From Zygnema cylindricum (taxonomy: Eukaryota; Streptophyta; Zygnematophyceae; Zygnematales; Zygnemataceae): DNA of 64,000 bases. The translations under genes were made by a program, and so were the position numbers. Location: positions 8,527-72,526 of the forward strand of contig JBBHKE010000068.1 of assembly GCA_037447655.1 (NCBI GenBank). Reading direction: 5' to 3'. Below are positions 20,831 to 32,105 of this stretch, piece after piece. The notes below the pieces were generated by a model. That model saw nothing but the letters and a program-made list of their open reading frames with translations, made no database searches and had not been told where the DNA came from. Every line of letters starts with the position of its first letter. Position 1 is the stretch's first letter.

Positions 20831-21349
20831 TTAGGATGTATCTTGCTCTCGTCAAAAGAACAAGAAGTAAGTAAAAAATCAAATGTAAATTTGGACAGAA
20901 AAAATTGATGAGAAACTATAAAAAACATTAATGAACTTGCGGGAGATACAAATTTGTTTTGTGCTTGTAGTTTATCGGTCGAAAAATGAGAAGAAGCTGT
21001 AAAAGGATTTAAAATATTTTGAGAGTACAGATGATGTTCCGGAATTACCGCATCATGGTTTTTAATTTGGAAATTTATCCATTAAGGTGATTAACTGTCC
21101 AAAATAGAAAAAAAATAAAACAGGAAAATGAGGAAAAAAACCATGAAAATAGAAAAGGACAAAAAAACAAGACCGAAAAGAATGAAAAAACTATGAAACA
21201 TCAAAAGATAAACGGATTAAGTCCATAAATAAACATGTGGACGGAATGTATTTTGAAAAAAAAAAAAAAAAAAAGTCAACATTGTAATAAAAAGATATCC
21301 GAAGCCAAGCAGAACGATAAACTCTTCCATTCGCTTGTAAAATGTAACC

Positions 21350-21760
21350 CCTCTAAAAGCCCTAAAAACCCTAAAACGTTTTTGAAAGAAAATGGAAAAT
21401 GCGGAAAAGAAAACCTTTAAAAACGGTATAAAACCCTAAAAAGTAAACTAGAAAACCCTTGAACCAACCCTGAAAAAAACCCTAAAACGTTTTTGAAAAA
21501 AAATGGAAAGTACGGAAAAAAAAACCCGTAGAAACGGTATAAAACCCTGAGATTTAAAAAAAAAAAAAAACTCTGAACCAACCCTCAAAAACAGACAATC
21601 TGAAAAACATTGGAAACCCGTGAAAACCCTCATAACGAATAAAAACGCCAAAAAACGTTCAAAAACCGTAAAAACTCTGAAAAAACCACAAACAAAACTC
21701 AAAAACCGTTTAAGCCCTGAAAAAACCAAAGAAAAAACTAAAACCCGAAGACCTTGAAGA
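21350..21760 (-). repeat. Degenerate CCCTAAA-like tract, opposite orientation
   Basis: The complementary strand pattern (ccctaaaa, aaccctaaaacg, aaaccctgaaaa) is dense here. With 20570-20830 it forms an inverted pair about 0.5 kb apart. Long open frames in this block translate the repeats. Confidence 0.45.
21369..21590. repeat. 111-bp tandem duplication
   Basis: ccctaaaacgtttttgaa.gaaaatggaaa starts at 21369 and again at 21480, and both copies continue through acggtataaaaccct and ctgaaccaaccct. The period is 111 bp with scattered differences. Confidence 0.75.
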
Positions 21761-22172
21761 CTCCGAAGACCTTGAAATTTGTACCGGCTCCGTTTGGACA
21801 TAAAGACATTGTGTAATAAAAAAAGAAGCTTTATTTCAGAAAGTGCGATGGAAAAAACCATCAAAGTACAAAGGGTTTCAAAAAAGGGGAAAAAAACGCT
21901 TAGTGCTAAAAAATAGCCAAAGGAAACTAAGGAAAAGAAAACATGTGAAAACACCAAATCTAACTAGAAAACTGCCAAAACCAAACAAATCTACTAAAGA
22001 TGACACTATACAAATTGACTACACAACCCTAACCAACTAAACCCCACACCTCCGAAGATCGTGGATGTGGATAAAAAAAGGCCACCACGATTTAACGACT
22101 TCAGAAAACGACAATCGTAAAGTACACAGGGTACACGCACAGGTTATTTGTCCACGTCGGACGTACGATAAG

Positions 22173-22399
22173 TACACCATGAATCGCTATTAGTGTTGAT
22201 GTATTGTTGGTCTCTCAAAAAAAATGTTGTCCGTACACACATGTCGGATTGTGGATCTGACGGTTGCAACTGAAAATTAAGATTCACAGCTTCCGATTGG
22301 CGGTCTCAAGTTGAAAAAAGGACAAATATGTACGGAGAAATTACTCTTCAAGTACAGTTGCGAAAATTTTATTAACACGAACAGCGATACACCGTGTAC
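22173..22399. mobile_element. TA-flanked MITE, copy 1
   Basis: Left end tacaccatgaatcgctatta, right end ending acaccgtgta. The interior (gtccgtacacacatgtcggattgtggatctgacggttgca and so on) matches copies 2 and 3. The right terminal repeat is degraded. Confidence 0.65.
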
Positions 22400-22511
22400 T
22401 TTCCCGCTACAAAAAATAATACGCACGTTAGAAGAGTAAAAACAAAATAAGTGGTACAACGTAGTACGGATAGGTCCAGATTCGTGTAAAACTGTAAACA
22501 AGCCCCCGTTT

Positions 22512-22777
22512 CATAGTTCAAAAGTAGGCGTTTTATGGTAGGCCTTTGGTAGGCGCAAGTTGTGTTATGGGCTTTTCATGTGATCTTCTTAGATCGCTAC
22601 TTTGATCAGCGACCGTCCGATGACGTTTAATTCTCTATCGAATGATGTGCAACTCAACCCTCTTACTTTTTTTTTCCATTTTGCGACCAATACAATATGG
22701 GTCTTAAGGTCATATTGTATGTTTTGCGTACAATAGGCATATTGTATGGGCCTGCTTTCACCTACTTTTGAACTATG
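22512..22777 (+). mobile_element. hAT-type MITE, copy 1
   Basis: This 266-bp element has terminal inverted repeats catagttcaaaagtaggcg and cacctacttttgaactatg. It is flanked by ccccgttt (22504-22511) and ccccgtct (22778-22785), an 8-bp duplication with one mismatch. Eight-bp duplications are typical of hAT elements. It has no coding capacity. Confidence 0.85.
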
Positions 22778-22785
22778 CCCCGTCT

Positions 22786-22936
22786 CGTTTGACGGCCGTT
22801 CCCCCTTGGCCAAGGTCGCCTGCCATCCGCCTCGCGCGACACTGCGGAGCGCAAACTGCGCAAACGACAACGGGGTAGCACGAAACCCGCGGATCCTTCG
22901 CACGCTTCAAGGAAAAGAAAATCGGCTTCGTAAACA
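22786..22936. other. Short GC-rich island between MITEs
   Basis: About 150 bp is markedly GC-rich (ggccgttcccccttggccaa, cgcctcgcgcgacactgcgg) within AT-rich DNA. It is open in more than one frame, but no protein is recognised. It may be an exon relic. Confidence 0.35.
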
Positions 22937-22938
22937 AG

Positions 22939-23161
22939 TACACCGCGAATCGCTATTAGCGTCAAAGGTTTTTTTCGCCACTTAAAAACATCTTTTCTCC
23001 GTACACACTTGTCGGATGGTGGATCGGACAGTTGCGATTGAAAGGTCACATTCTCACCTTCCAACCGGCGGTCTCAAATTGGAAATCGGATAGGGATGTA
23101 CGTGGAAAAGATGTTTTAAGTGGCTAAAAAAGCCTTGACGTTAATAACGATTCGCGGTGTA
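22939..23161. mobile_element. TA-flanked MITE, copy 2
   Basis: The 223-bp element has ends TA|caccgcgaatcgctattag and cgattcgcggtg|TA. The terminal repeats extend about 25 bp with few mismatches. A TA target is typical of Tc1/mariner-like elements. Non-coding. Confidence 0.85.
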
Positions 23162-23169
23162 CTGTCTTG

Positions 23170-23391
23170 TACACCGTGAATCGCTATTAGCGTCAATGTT
23201 TTTTTCGCCACCAAAAAACATCGTTTCTCCGTACACATTTATCGGATTATGGATCTGACGGTTGCAATTGAAAGGTAACTTTTTTAGCTTCCTATTGGCG
23301 CTCTCATATTAAAAAGTTAACAAGTGTGTACGGGGAAAAGATGTTCTAAGTGGCAAAAAAGACATTGACCCTAATAGCGAATCACGGTGTA
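23170..23391. mobile_element. TA-flanked MITE, copy 3
   Basis: This copy lies 8 bp from copy 2 in the same orientation, with ends tacaccgtgaatcgctatta and agcgaatcacggtgta and a matching interior (cgccaccaaaaaacatc, tctgacggttgcaattgaa). Confidence 0.85.
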
Positions 23392-23442
23392 TTGTGTTGT
23401 ATCAACTGCACTTGAATATGTTGACGCACCAAAAAAAAATAC

Positions 23443-23903
23443 TACACCGCTAATCGTTATTAGTGTAGGAAAAAAAATAGCGTAAACACTAATTTAGTGT
23501 TTAATAACAATAATTTGAGATTTTGTGTAAAAAAAAAAAACATTAACATTAATTTGGCACTTAACAGCATAGACATCTCATGCGCATAAAACGCAAGCAT
23601 GAAACACCCAAAAAAATAAAGAATATGCGCATGAAACAAAATTTAAAACTTTATAAAATGCATTGACCAACTTTGACTTTATAATAAAATAATAAATATA
23701 AAAACATCTAATAAAAATACTACTACAACTCAATCATATTTATTTTGGTTTTACGTTATGACGCATATTTTTTAATTAGCGTTAGCTACACCGCGAATTA
23801 ACGTTAAGGAAAAATTAAAATCATATATCCTATTTGAAAAAAAAAATCAAAATATTAAGAACCCAAATTAGAGTTATTGACACTAATAACGATTCGCGGT
23901 GTA
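23443..23903. mobile_element. TA-flanked MITE, longer variant
   Basis: The ends tacaccgctaatcgttatta and ataacgattcgcggtgta bound a 461-bp AT-rich interior unlike copies 1-3. A further internal end-like motif occurs near 23786, so this may be two overlapping insertions. Related ends without partners occur near 24520 and at 25117. Confidence 0.6.
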
Positions 23904-25160
23904 CTCTAATTTCGGTTGCTTTTAAAAAGTTGAATGTACGAATTGTGTTATTTCGTACTAAAAATATTTATCATTTTGTACAGACGTACAAAATAAGTGT
24001 CAAGTAGCGGAGTCGACAGGGAAAATTGTGTGCGTCGCCACGGAAAAGCATACTCAGATATTATTCTAAGTCATAAAGACAAATGAAAATCACAAAAACC
24101 TGTTCGCACATGTTGAAGTGTCGAATATGTGAGCACATACTATAAATTTTGAATAATTAGCATTAATTGCTCCAATTTCAATTTTTTTAAATTTTTAAAG
24201 TGTAGTGTAGAAAATGAATCAATTCTTACAAAACTGCTCATTATATTATACATACGTACAGAATAAGCGTCAGATAAAGGCGGCGACACAAAAAATTGAG
24301 TGCGTCGCCATGAAAAAGCGCACTCGGATTTGAATGATTGAATCCCTGTCATAAAGACGAGGCAGAATCGCGAGAACCTTTTCTCACATGTTCAAGCGTC
24401 GAACATGTGAACATAGACTTGCGGCTACATCCTAATTAGTTTTAGGTGTGTATAAATTAGCGTTAGTTTTTGACTATTTGTTGGCCACAAGCCTTTAACC
24501 TAAAATAGAGTTTAGCTTTAATAGCGATTCACGGTGCACGTTCTAATCCTTTATTTGAATATTTCCGTACATTAACATCGTACAAATAGTCCGTAAGAAA
24601 AGTATACGCATTTTACGAAAGGTTCAAAATCTATAAAAAATAACGAAATTTTGTAAAATGTCAAAATCTGTACGAATGAGACATTTATGCTTAACGCCAA
24701 TTTGTGTGTTGACTTCGTAGGGTGTACGCTGAGCTGTCATGGATATTATACGTACTTGTGCGGTTTGGAAATCGTACGAAAGATGTAATCTAGAGTATAA
24801 TTAACGCTATATTATGGTTTATATTTCGTAATGTTCCGCTCTTTCCGCCGGCTAATTGATACTAGAGTTTAATTTACATACGAAGCACACTCAATTTTGT
24901 AAAATTGAGATGTCACGACGACGCGATGTACGTAAACGAGCTTCTCGTACATCACACTAATTTCAACGAATGTAATATAAAATGGTTAACACTGAATAAA
25001 TACTTTCCATATTAGCGTTAATTATATTTTAATGTTAATAACACTAATTGTGATTTTAAGCCGAAAAAAGCCGCGTCAAAACTAGTGTTATTAACATTAA
25101 TAACGATTAGCGGTGTACTGTATTATAGTCAGAGGTTGCAAAAGTCAGAAATTTTCATAC

Positions 25161-25466
25161 CATAGTTCAAAAGTAGGTGAAAGTAGGCCCATACAATATG
25201 CCTATTGTATGCAAAACATACAGTATGACCTTAAGACCCATATTGTATTCGGACCTATTCGCACCAATTAAAACATTCTGACCCAAAATTGGACCAATTA
25301 AAACATTCGGACCAAAGATTTTTCTTTACACCGTCAGATTCGAAGGATCGGACGGTCGCTGATCAAAGTAGCGATCTAAGAAGATCACATGAAAAGCCCA
25401 TAACACAACTTACGATAAAGGCGCCGACCAAAGGCCTACCATAAAAACGCCTACTTTTGAACTATG
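25161..25466 (-). mobile_element. hAT-type MITE, copy 2
   Basis: This 306-bp copy is inverted relative to 22512-22777 and has the same terminal repeats. It is flanked by a perfect 8-bp duplication, tttcatac, at 25153-25160 and 25467-25474. The interior shares the agatcgctactttgatcagc and caatatgggtcttaagg segments with copy 1. Confidence 0.9.
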
Positions 25467-25767
25467 TTTCATACCCGAAACTGACAGTTTTTTATTTCAA
25501 AATCTGAGTAACTGACGCCTGACCGAGTTTTGTCATGCTCCAAAATTGTTAACCGTTAACCGACCGTCGTTTACGAAAAAAAAATTAACCGAATCTTGAT
25601 TTTTCGCGACTAACCGTGCCCGCCCGTAACCGAAAAAGTACAAAATTAATCAATGTACGACAGAATAAGCCAATAATTACGATTTGTCGCGTTCCCTAAG
25701 ATTTGCAAAATGAATAGTGTTACTACCGTGTCAGGGGCGTTGATTTACTAGTGACGGTAAACAAGAC

Positions 25768-26560
25768 TATCAATCAGACTGTAAGACGGATTGCTGCGCC
25801 CTCTGTTGTGGTACACCTAATTGTACGGCTTTTTCGTACGTTAATATCGAAGCGGGATCGAAAACTTGCGTCCTTAAAACCAACGGTTTGAACAAGATCG
25901 CGAACAGGGACGCAGTGGCCGCGGTTGCGACAGGTGAAAAAATCCTCAAAAACTGACAAGCCATGAAAATAAAATTGAAAACACATTTGAACAATATTGA
26001 TGCATGCAAAATGGTGCAAAATTGTGTAAGCAAAGCGAATAAATCAGGAAATTTGCGAAATGTCATTACAAGTCCGAGGAAAAACATACTAATAACATAT
26101 GAAACGTGAAAAATCTGGGTCCACAAAACCAACTCTCTCTCTCCCTCTCTCCCCCTCACTTTCTCCCTCTCCCTCTATCTCTCACTCACTCTATCCATCT
26201 GATCTCCCTCCCACTTTTCTCTCTCACCCTTCCCTCCCTCTCCCTCTCTCATTCTGCTCTCTCTCTCTTCCTCTTTCTCTCTCTCCCTCTCCCTCTCTCC
26301 CTCTCCCCCCCGTCTTTTCCTCTTTCTTTCTTTTCCTCTTCCACTCTCCCTCCACCTCTCCTTCTCCCTATGCGTCTCTCCCTCCCGAACCAAACCTGGC
26401 TAGTTTTTTAAGCGACAAAACTAGATGAAAATCATATTTTAACATAACTCTCTCTCTCTCTCTCCCTCACTTTTTTTCAGGAGTTACATGTTCTCAACAA
26501 TTCCAGTCTATGAGAACTGTCGTTCGATCTCCTCCTCCCCCACCTCCTCGAAGTGTATGA
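25768..26560 (+). pseudogene. PAN-C: truncated PAN-domain gene copy (exons 3 and 4)
   Basis: 25768-25933 matches the last two thirds of PAN-A exon 3 (DCCALCCGTPNCTAFSYVNI in the right frame) but has a 5-bp deletion after the start and no exon 1 or 2. The exon-3 donor (gcgacag|gtgaaa), an intron of 547 bp and an 80-bp exon 4 (26481-26560, TCSQQF..., PPPPPP, stop) are intact. The exon-4 length equals that of PAN-A and PAN-B. A duplicated, 5'-truncated copy, presumably not expressed as protein. Confidence 0.75.
26120..26465 (+). repeat. Long pyrimidine tract in PAN-C intron 3
   Basis: About 340 bp is almost entirely C and T on the plus strand (CTCTCC, CTCTCTCT variants) up to the 3' splice site. 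The matching intron tracts are 44165-44530 (PAN-A, plus) and 49735-50100 (PAN-B, purine on plus, pyrimidine on the coding strand). Long frames here are low-complexity artefacts. Confidence 0.85.
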
Positions 26561-27460
26561 ATTTTTTTGTTGAATTTTGAGTTTTTTGTTTAATTAAAAA
26601 AATTGTTGAACACCTACTTTCAATTTTTCTTTTATTGTTTTTGCAAACTGTTGAATGAATTTCCTTATGTTTCTTTTATTAAGGGGAAAACATACAGTTT
26701 AATAAGCTCCCACATGAATTTTTATAAATAATAAATCATTTTAACTTGTTTCAATTATGTTTATTGATATATATATATATATAAATATATATATATAGGT
26801 TTTCAACTTTCTCGACTTACAGTTCTTAAATTTCTTTTCTTATTCGGGCAGAATTATTTTTTCGGGCAACGTGGAAAATAGTGAGAAATCTGTTTATTAT
26901 ATTTTTCGGAGAACGCCACAGGAAAGAAAAGATTCAAAAAGATTATGCATAAATTTACTAAAACAGTTTAGGAAAACGTGTTAATGTTATCATTCGGTAC
27001 GAATGCTACTATATTATTGAATTTTTTCAGGGGAACTTTTGAAAAACTGTCTAAAAAACAGTAAAAAATCTTTAATTTGTTAAATTACTTGAAAATTTTA
27101 CAGATGCTTAAATTCGTTCAAATTCTTTTATTGTTGTTATTCATTCTTTTTTAAAACATGCACGGAAAATGTGAAAGAGAAGAAAATATTTTACTTTTTT
27201 AAGATAAAATTAAATATTTTGATTGAGGAAAAGTGCACTAGAGAGGGAAGAAACTCTCAGTTTTTTGCTAGAAATAAATTCCCCCTTTTTCCTCATTAGA
27301 TCACAAGAAGCCCAAATCCTATTAATTTATATTTACTGAACAGGGTTACCTTTGTTTTGGATTTAGTTGTTAATATATTACGGTTTGGTTAACATTTCTT
27401 AATGTAATAACTTTTTTATGAAGAAAAAAATGAATTTTAAATCCTTTTCCTCGTAACCTT
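26561..27460. other. AT-rich sequence downstream of PAN-C
   Basis: No gene is seen. The stretch is homologous to 44620-45330 and, inverted, to 48780-49640, so it belongs to the duplicated PAN unit. A TA microsatellite lies at about 26768-26800, with the inverted counterpart at 49434-49480. Confidence 0.6.
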
Positions 27461-28060
27461 TTGTTGTTCTTTCTCTCTCCCTGTCTCTGTTTCTCTCTCT
27501 CTCTCTTTCACTCTCTTATCTCCCTCCCTCTCCCTCTCCATATCTCTTATCCTCTCAGCCCCCGACTTTCTATACATACTTCTCTTTTCTCCCTCGCCCT
27601 CTCCCCCGCCTTCTCGTTCCCTTTCCCTCTCCCCATCCCTATCTTTATGCCTATCTCTCTTCCTCTCCTTCTCCCTCTTTCTCGCTCTCTCAGTCTCCCC
27701 CTCCCTATCAATATATCTATCGGCCTCCCTTTCGCTCCCTCTCTCGCTCCCTTTCCCCCCCTCTTCCTTTGTATCTGCCTCTCCTTCTCCCTCTCCCTCT
27801 CTCTCACCTTCCCCTCCCGCTATCACTCTCCCACTTCCACTTCCCCCTTTCTCCCTCCCTTCTTTCCTCTACCTTTACAGCTACCTCCCACTCTCCCCCC
27901 ATTTTCGCATATCTTTGAACTTATACTTACACCTCAACCCCCTCTTTCTCTCTCCCTTTCCCCCTCCCCCTCCATCTTTCCCTCCAGCACTCCCTCCTTC
28001 TCCCTCTCAAGCTCAGTCTCCCTCGCCCGCTCCCCGACCTTCGGCTTCTCCCCATATACC
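27461..28060 (+). repeat. Second CT-rich tract
   Basis: About 600 bp of pyrimidine-rich simple sequence (CTCTCCCTCTCC and variants). Equivalents are 46000-46090 (plus) and 47930-48760 (purine on plus). The long frames on both strands are composition artefacts. Confidence 0.8.
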
Positions 28061-28099
28061 TCTCCCCGTGACAATCTCGATTTCACTTCTCCGATTCCA

Positions 28100-28705
28100 A
28101 TTGCTTTTGGGTTATAATTTTTCTGGACCCAATCCATTAGGGTTACTCTCTATTTCCTATCTCATTTCACCTTTGTTTGCAAAATGCTTTTCGCCTCCCC
28201 GAAGTTAGTCTTGTTAATTTGGAAAATTTAGAAATCTTACTCTTTGACTTACAGGCAATCAGCAAGTCATCAACATACAAAACAAAGAGGATTACCACTC
28301 TTTGTTATCAGCACGTTTTTGTGGTCTAAATAAATTTTGGTAAAACCTAAATCAGTTAAAAACTAATCTAGTCTCCGATTCCATTGCCTACGAGATTGGT
28401 TTAATCCCTACATGGATTCAACATTCTACGCTCGAGGTTTTTGATTTCATATCTTTTCGGATATTTTTGGTTGTTATGTGTGGATGACTTTCGCTAAGTT
28501 AACATGGTGAAAAACAATTTTGACAAAAATCTGGTGAATTCCAAAATCTTTAATTGTTGTCATTGTAAAATGAATTTTCACACGGAAATCCGCCTGCTTA
28601 CTAGAAGGTTTTGTCCAAATCAACTCTTTCGATGTCATGAAAACCTTTTCCTATCAGCCTAACCTCTTACCTCCCTAAGGTGTTATACAGGTCCGGATTT
28701 AGCAT
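28100..28705 (-). pseudogene. Copia RT relic X1, part 1
   Basis: On the minus strand the RT box FVLYVDDL is clear (YVDD at 28266-28277) with the fingers-palm region to its right (28330-28700). The relic is interrupted at 28710 by element C1 and resumes at 37410. It is homologous to 46105-47930 in the opposite orientation and to 45550-45750. Confidence 0.7.
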
Positions 28706-28710
28706 GAATA

Positions 28711-29343
28711 TGCTAAAGGTCATTTTGCGTCGTTTCACTTTTTGACTTTTTGTCACTTTCGGTCCAGTCCGTACTTGTGATTACATGCATCGGTTCAGTC
28801 TTGACGCCCTACATACAAGTCCTTTGGGCTACTATCTTTTGGTCCTGTCCGTATGTGCGTCTGTCTAGTCTTACCGCCCTACGTTCAAGTCTTTTAAGCG
28901 ACGGCCTCTCTCATTGTCCTACATATGTTTATTTCTCCTTGTTGTGATTCTCTTTTGTATTTTGTTTGTGTCGTCGTACTTTTTGTCCCTTGACTCTACC
29001 TCGTTACTTTAAGTCTTAATTACTTTTGTACATTGTCACCCTAACGTTAATCCTTAGACTGTATACTACATACGTTATAATGTAAACTACATTCATTAGA
29101 ATCTAGTCGTAACGTCAATTAGGTAAATTCACGAACACATTGATTAGAATCTTGACCAGGATCCTTTTGTTACAGCGCACCATAGAGGGTTTAGACTCCA
29201 CGGTAATTAGCATTGTGTATTTTGTATATAAGTGACTTTTTCACTTAATGAAATCATCCCAAATACAAATCAATTTCTCTCTCCAATGCATTGATCTTTC
29301 TCTTGTGTACAGTTTCATGGCTAACGTCAATTCACCTCCAATA
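28711..29343 (+). repeat. 5' LTR of C1
   Basis: The right half (29016-29343) matches 37078-37404. A TATA box (gtatataag, about 29225) precedes the inferred transcript start. The gag ATG (29317) lies inside the LTR, nine codons before its end. Confidence 0.85.
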
Positions 29344-30990
29344 GGTTATGGGCCAGGCCATGCCACTTCTAATAATATCCAAAAGTTTGATGGTCAAAAA
29401 TTCTATGATTGGTCATTTTCAGCCATGCATTTTTTCAAACATAAGAATATTTGGGACCATTTTATAGGAATTTCAAAACCCCCTATCCTTTCCTCTACTG
29501 ACACACCAACAGAAAAAGCTACAAAAGAGTTGGCAATAGCTACATGGAAAAAAAAAGATGAGGATGCGCACGCTCGCCTAGTGATGTCACTTACTACCAA
29601 GGGCACTCGTCTTATTCTTGGCGCCTCCTCTTCCACTAAGGCTTGGATTCGTCTTCAAGCGGCCTACATTCAAACCGGACGGGCCGCTCGCCAAATTCAA
29701 AAACGAGTGTTTTTTTAACTCCATGAAAAGCCGACGGAATCCATGCAAGATAAGATTAACACAGTTGATTTGTCGGCCGCAAAGTGCACCACGATAGGCG
29801 TGCATATTTTCGACGAGGACCTCTCTTCTACCCTTTTGGGAGGACTCCTTGAAACCTTTTCCCCTTTCATTTCCTCGTTTGACAAACTAGACCAATCCAT
29901 TCCCTTTCACTCCCTTTGTAGCAAACTTTTGCATGAAGAGACAAAACTTCTCTTTTTATCTGCTCCAAATATCTCTCATGCAAATGCTTTTATTGCTGAA
30001 AATCAAAAAACTAACTCTGGGGGGGTGCAGCGTTTGTTTTGCGCTTATTGCAAAACAAAAGGACATTCTGTTGAAGAATGTCAAAAGTTGGCGAGGCGGA
30101 AAGCAGCCGAGGCTTCCATCCCCCTAAATGGAGGGAATGCCAACGTTACCTATACCACCCCACCAGTTTTACCCACCCACTCACTCCCTACACACCCTGC
30201 TTTCCCTCCAAATTTTCCTTATCCTCACCATTATTCCATTTCTCCATCCCTCCCACAATCTTCTAACGCCGCAGCGCACTATGCCTCTTCAAACTCCTTT
30301 AACCTCCCTTGGTCGACCGCTTACTCCCCATATTTTCCCTCTAATTATCCCACTCTAGTAGCTCCCCTTTTCGTCCTCCCTCCCACCCCAAAATTTGCAT
30401 ATGGCAATGTTGCCTATCATATCCCAATTTTTTTCATTCTGGATACTCAATTCCCACAAGGGTACGCTTTTCTATCTCAAACCCGTGACGATTAGCTAAT
30501 AGATAGTGGTGCTAGTAACCACCTTTCACCACGAACCGATTGGTTCACTCACTTTTCTCTTTTATCATCTCCTATGCAGATTGGCTCAGGAGATGACCGC
30601 ATTCTGTTGGCTACTCATTCTGGCAACGTAAACGTCATTAATGTGTCTATTCACATTCGCAACGTACTCTTGATTCCTAGTCTAACTAGGAATCTATTTT
30701 TTGTCAAAGTCCCCACTTTTGACAACTTAAAAGCCAAATTTAATAATGATAGAGAAACGTTTCTTGATAGAAAAGACAATAGTATTATAGGTTTTGGCGT
30801 TGCATGAGATTTTATGTACGTCGTACAATCCTATAGTACGCCAAAAATATTTGCTTTAAGTGTTAGCGTTGAAAGTTTTCCACTTTGGCATTTAACATAT
30901 GGCCATTTAAATAGGGAAAGTTTGCGTAATTTTCCAAGTCTTGTAACCAGAATAAATTCGGTTTCTAACAAATCTTTGGATTTTTGTCAC
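29317..30990 (+). pseudogene. gag-pol: C1 gag-protease-integrase front
   Basis: One frame runs from ATG 29317 (MANVNSPPIGYGPGHATS) to the D1 insertion, broken only by stops TAA 29716, TAG 30493 and TGA near 30805. It has a Gag core (KFDGQKFYDWSF), zinc knuckle FCAYCKTKGHSVEEC (about 30037-30080), protease LIDSGASNH (about 30497) and the pre-integrase finger WHLTYGHLN then FCHGC. Nine codons come from the LTR and the PBS is translated within Gag (GYGPGHA). A second in-frame ATG at 29248 is further upstream. Confidence 0.8.
29344..29358 (+). other. Half-tRNA-iMet PBS of C1
   Basis: ggttatgggccaggc follows the LTR directly. The first eleven bases match the initiator-tRNA anticodon-arm complement used by A1 and D1. 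Here the ATG inside it is out of the gag frame. Confidence 0.75.
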
Positions 30991-30995
30991 GGTTG

Positions 30996-32105
30996 TGTTG
31001 TCCATAGCCTATTTCAGCCATGGATTACTCTCGGAAGCACCACAGACTACCATTCAAAGAGCTATGTTTGCGACAGCACAGATTACCCCACAAACAACAA
31101 AATCACCTTAAATTTCACCGATAAGCAATATACTATAGACAATGTAAACTCCCAAAGTTATAGCCAAATCCACTGAAGGATTAGGAAGATATAAGCTCCA
31201 AAGATTCCCAAAAACAATTGACAACTTTGCAAACTTACAACTTTGACTTCTCACAGAATCTCACAAAGATAACAGAATAGAATGAAAAAGCACACACATA
31301 TATATTCTATATCATAATATAACTCCACAAAGTTTCACATGAAAGCTTCAAAGAGAGTGATCACACGAACAGGACAAAGATACACAAATCAGTTTGCCAT
31401 TGCTGTGATAAACTTGACTGTGATTATCAAAATATTCTAAGTCCTACAAGTTATACTCAGAGAGTTCACTACTGAATCCACGGAGGCATACCACCCGTAC
31501 GGTATCTGCTTTATACCTAAACTGTTGTAAGTATACCAGAATAGTTGAAGGTATGTCAGCCTGAACAAATCTAAACTAATAAACTAATTAGTAATAAGAC
31601 AAACCTATGTTGTACTTAATATTTACACCAACATCTCCACAATCTTCGTACGTCAAAAACAAAGCTACCACAAAGTAACCACTGAAAAAGTATCATTACT
31701 CACAATCTATACTAGTTATATTATCCACAGCTGCGTTAGCTGGTTTGTCCGTACGGATCATATCGAGTTAACTACAGCTGCGTTGACTTGTCTGCGTTGC
31801 AGGTGCTTCGTACTGGCGGCGCATATTCATCCAAAATAACCGCAACTGCGTTGTCCTGTCTGCGTCGCAACTGCGCTTTTGCGGCGGTGCCTATTTCAAC
31901 ATTTCGTTTATTCCACATCGGATCACTTCGCGATTCGCCGTCTATTTGTCAATGTTTGTACACGCCACTCAATGAGTCTTTTACATCAATTAAATTATAC
32001 CCATTCGTTCGCTCCCTCAATCTATGAATCCATTCAAACCTCCACATTAAATTCCATAGCGCATGAACTGTCGCGTACGCACGAAACAAACTTTTCAAAA
32101 CAACA
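30996..32105 (-). repeat. 3' LTR of D1
   Basis: It starts tgttgtccatagcc and ends aaaacaaca on the plus strand. It aligns with 34884-35986 along its length with scattered substitutions and small indels, so D1 is older than A1. Confidence 0.9.

Noticed and set aside
26099-28208. Long Leu/Ser/Pro-rich and Arg/Glu/Gly-rich open frames on both strands
   Set aside because: They translate CT/GA simple repeats. Frames in all phases and on both strands are open, and there is no domain or codon signal. The same holds for 43347-44004 (intron 2), 48355-48802, 49772-50110, 52121-52841, 53711-54583 and 55756-56341.
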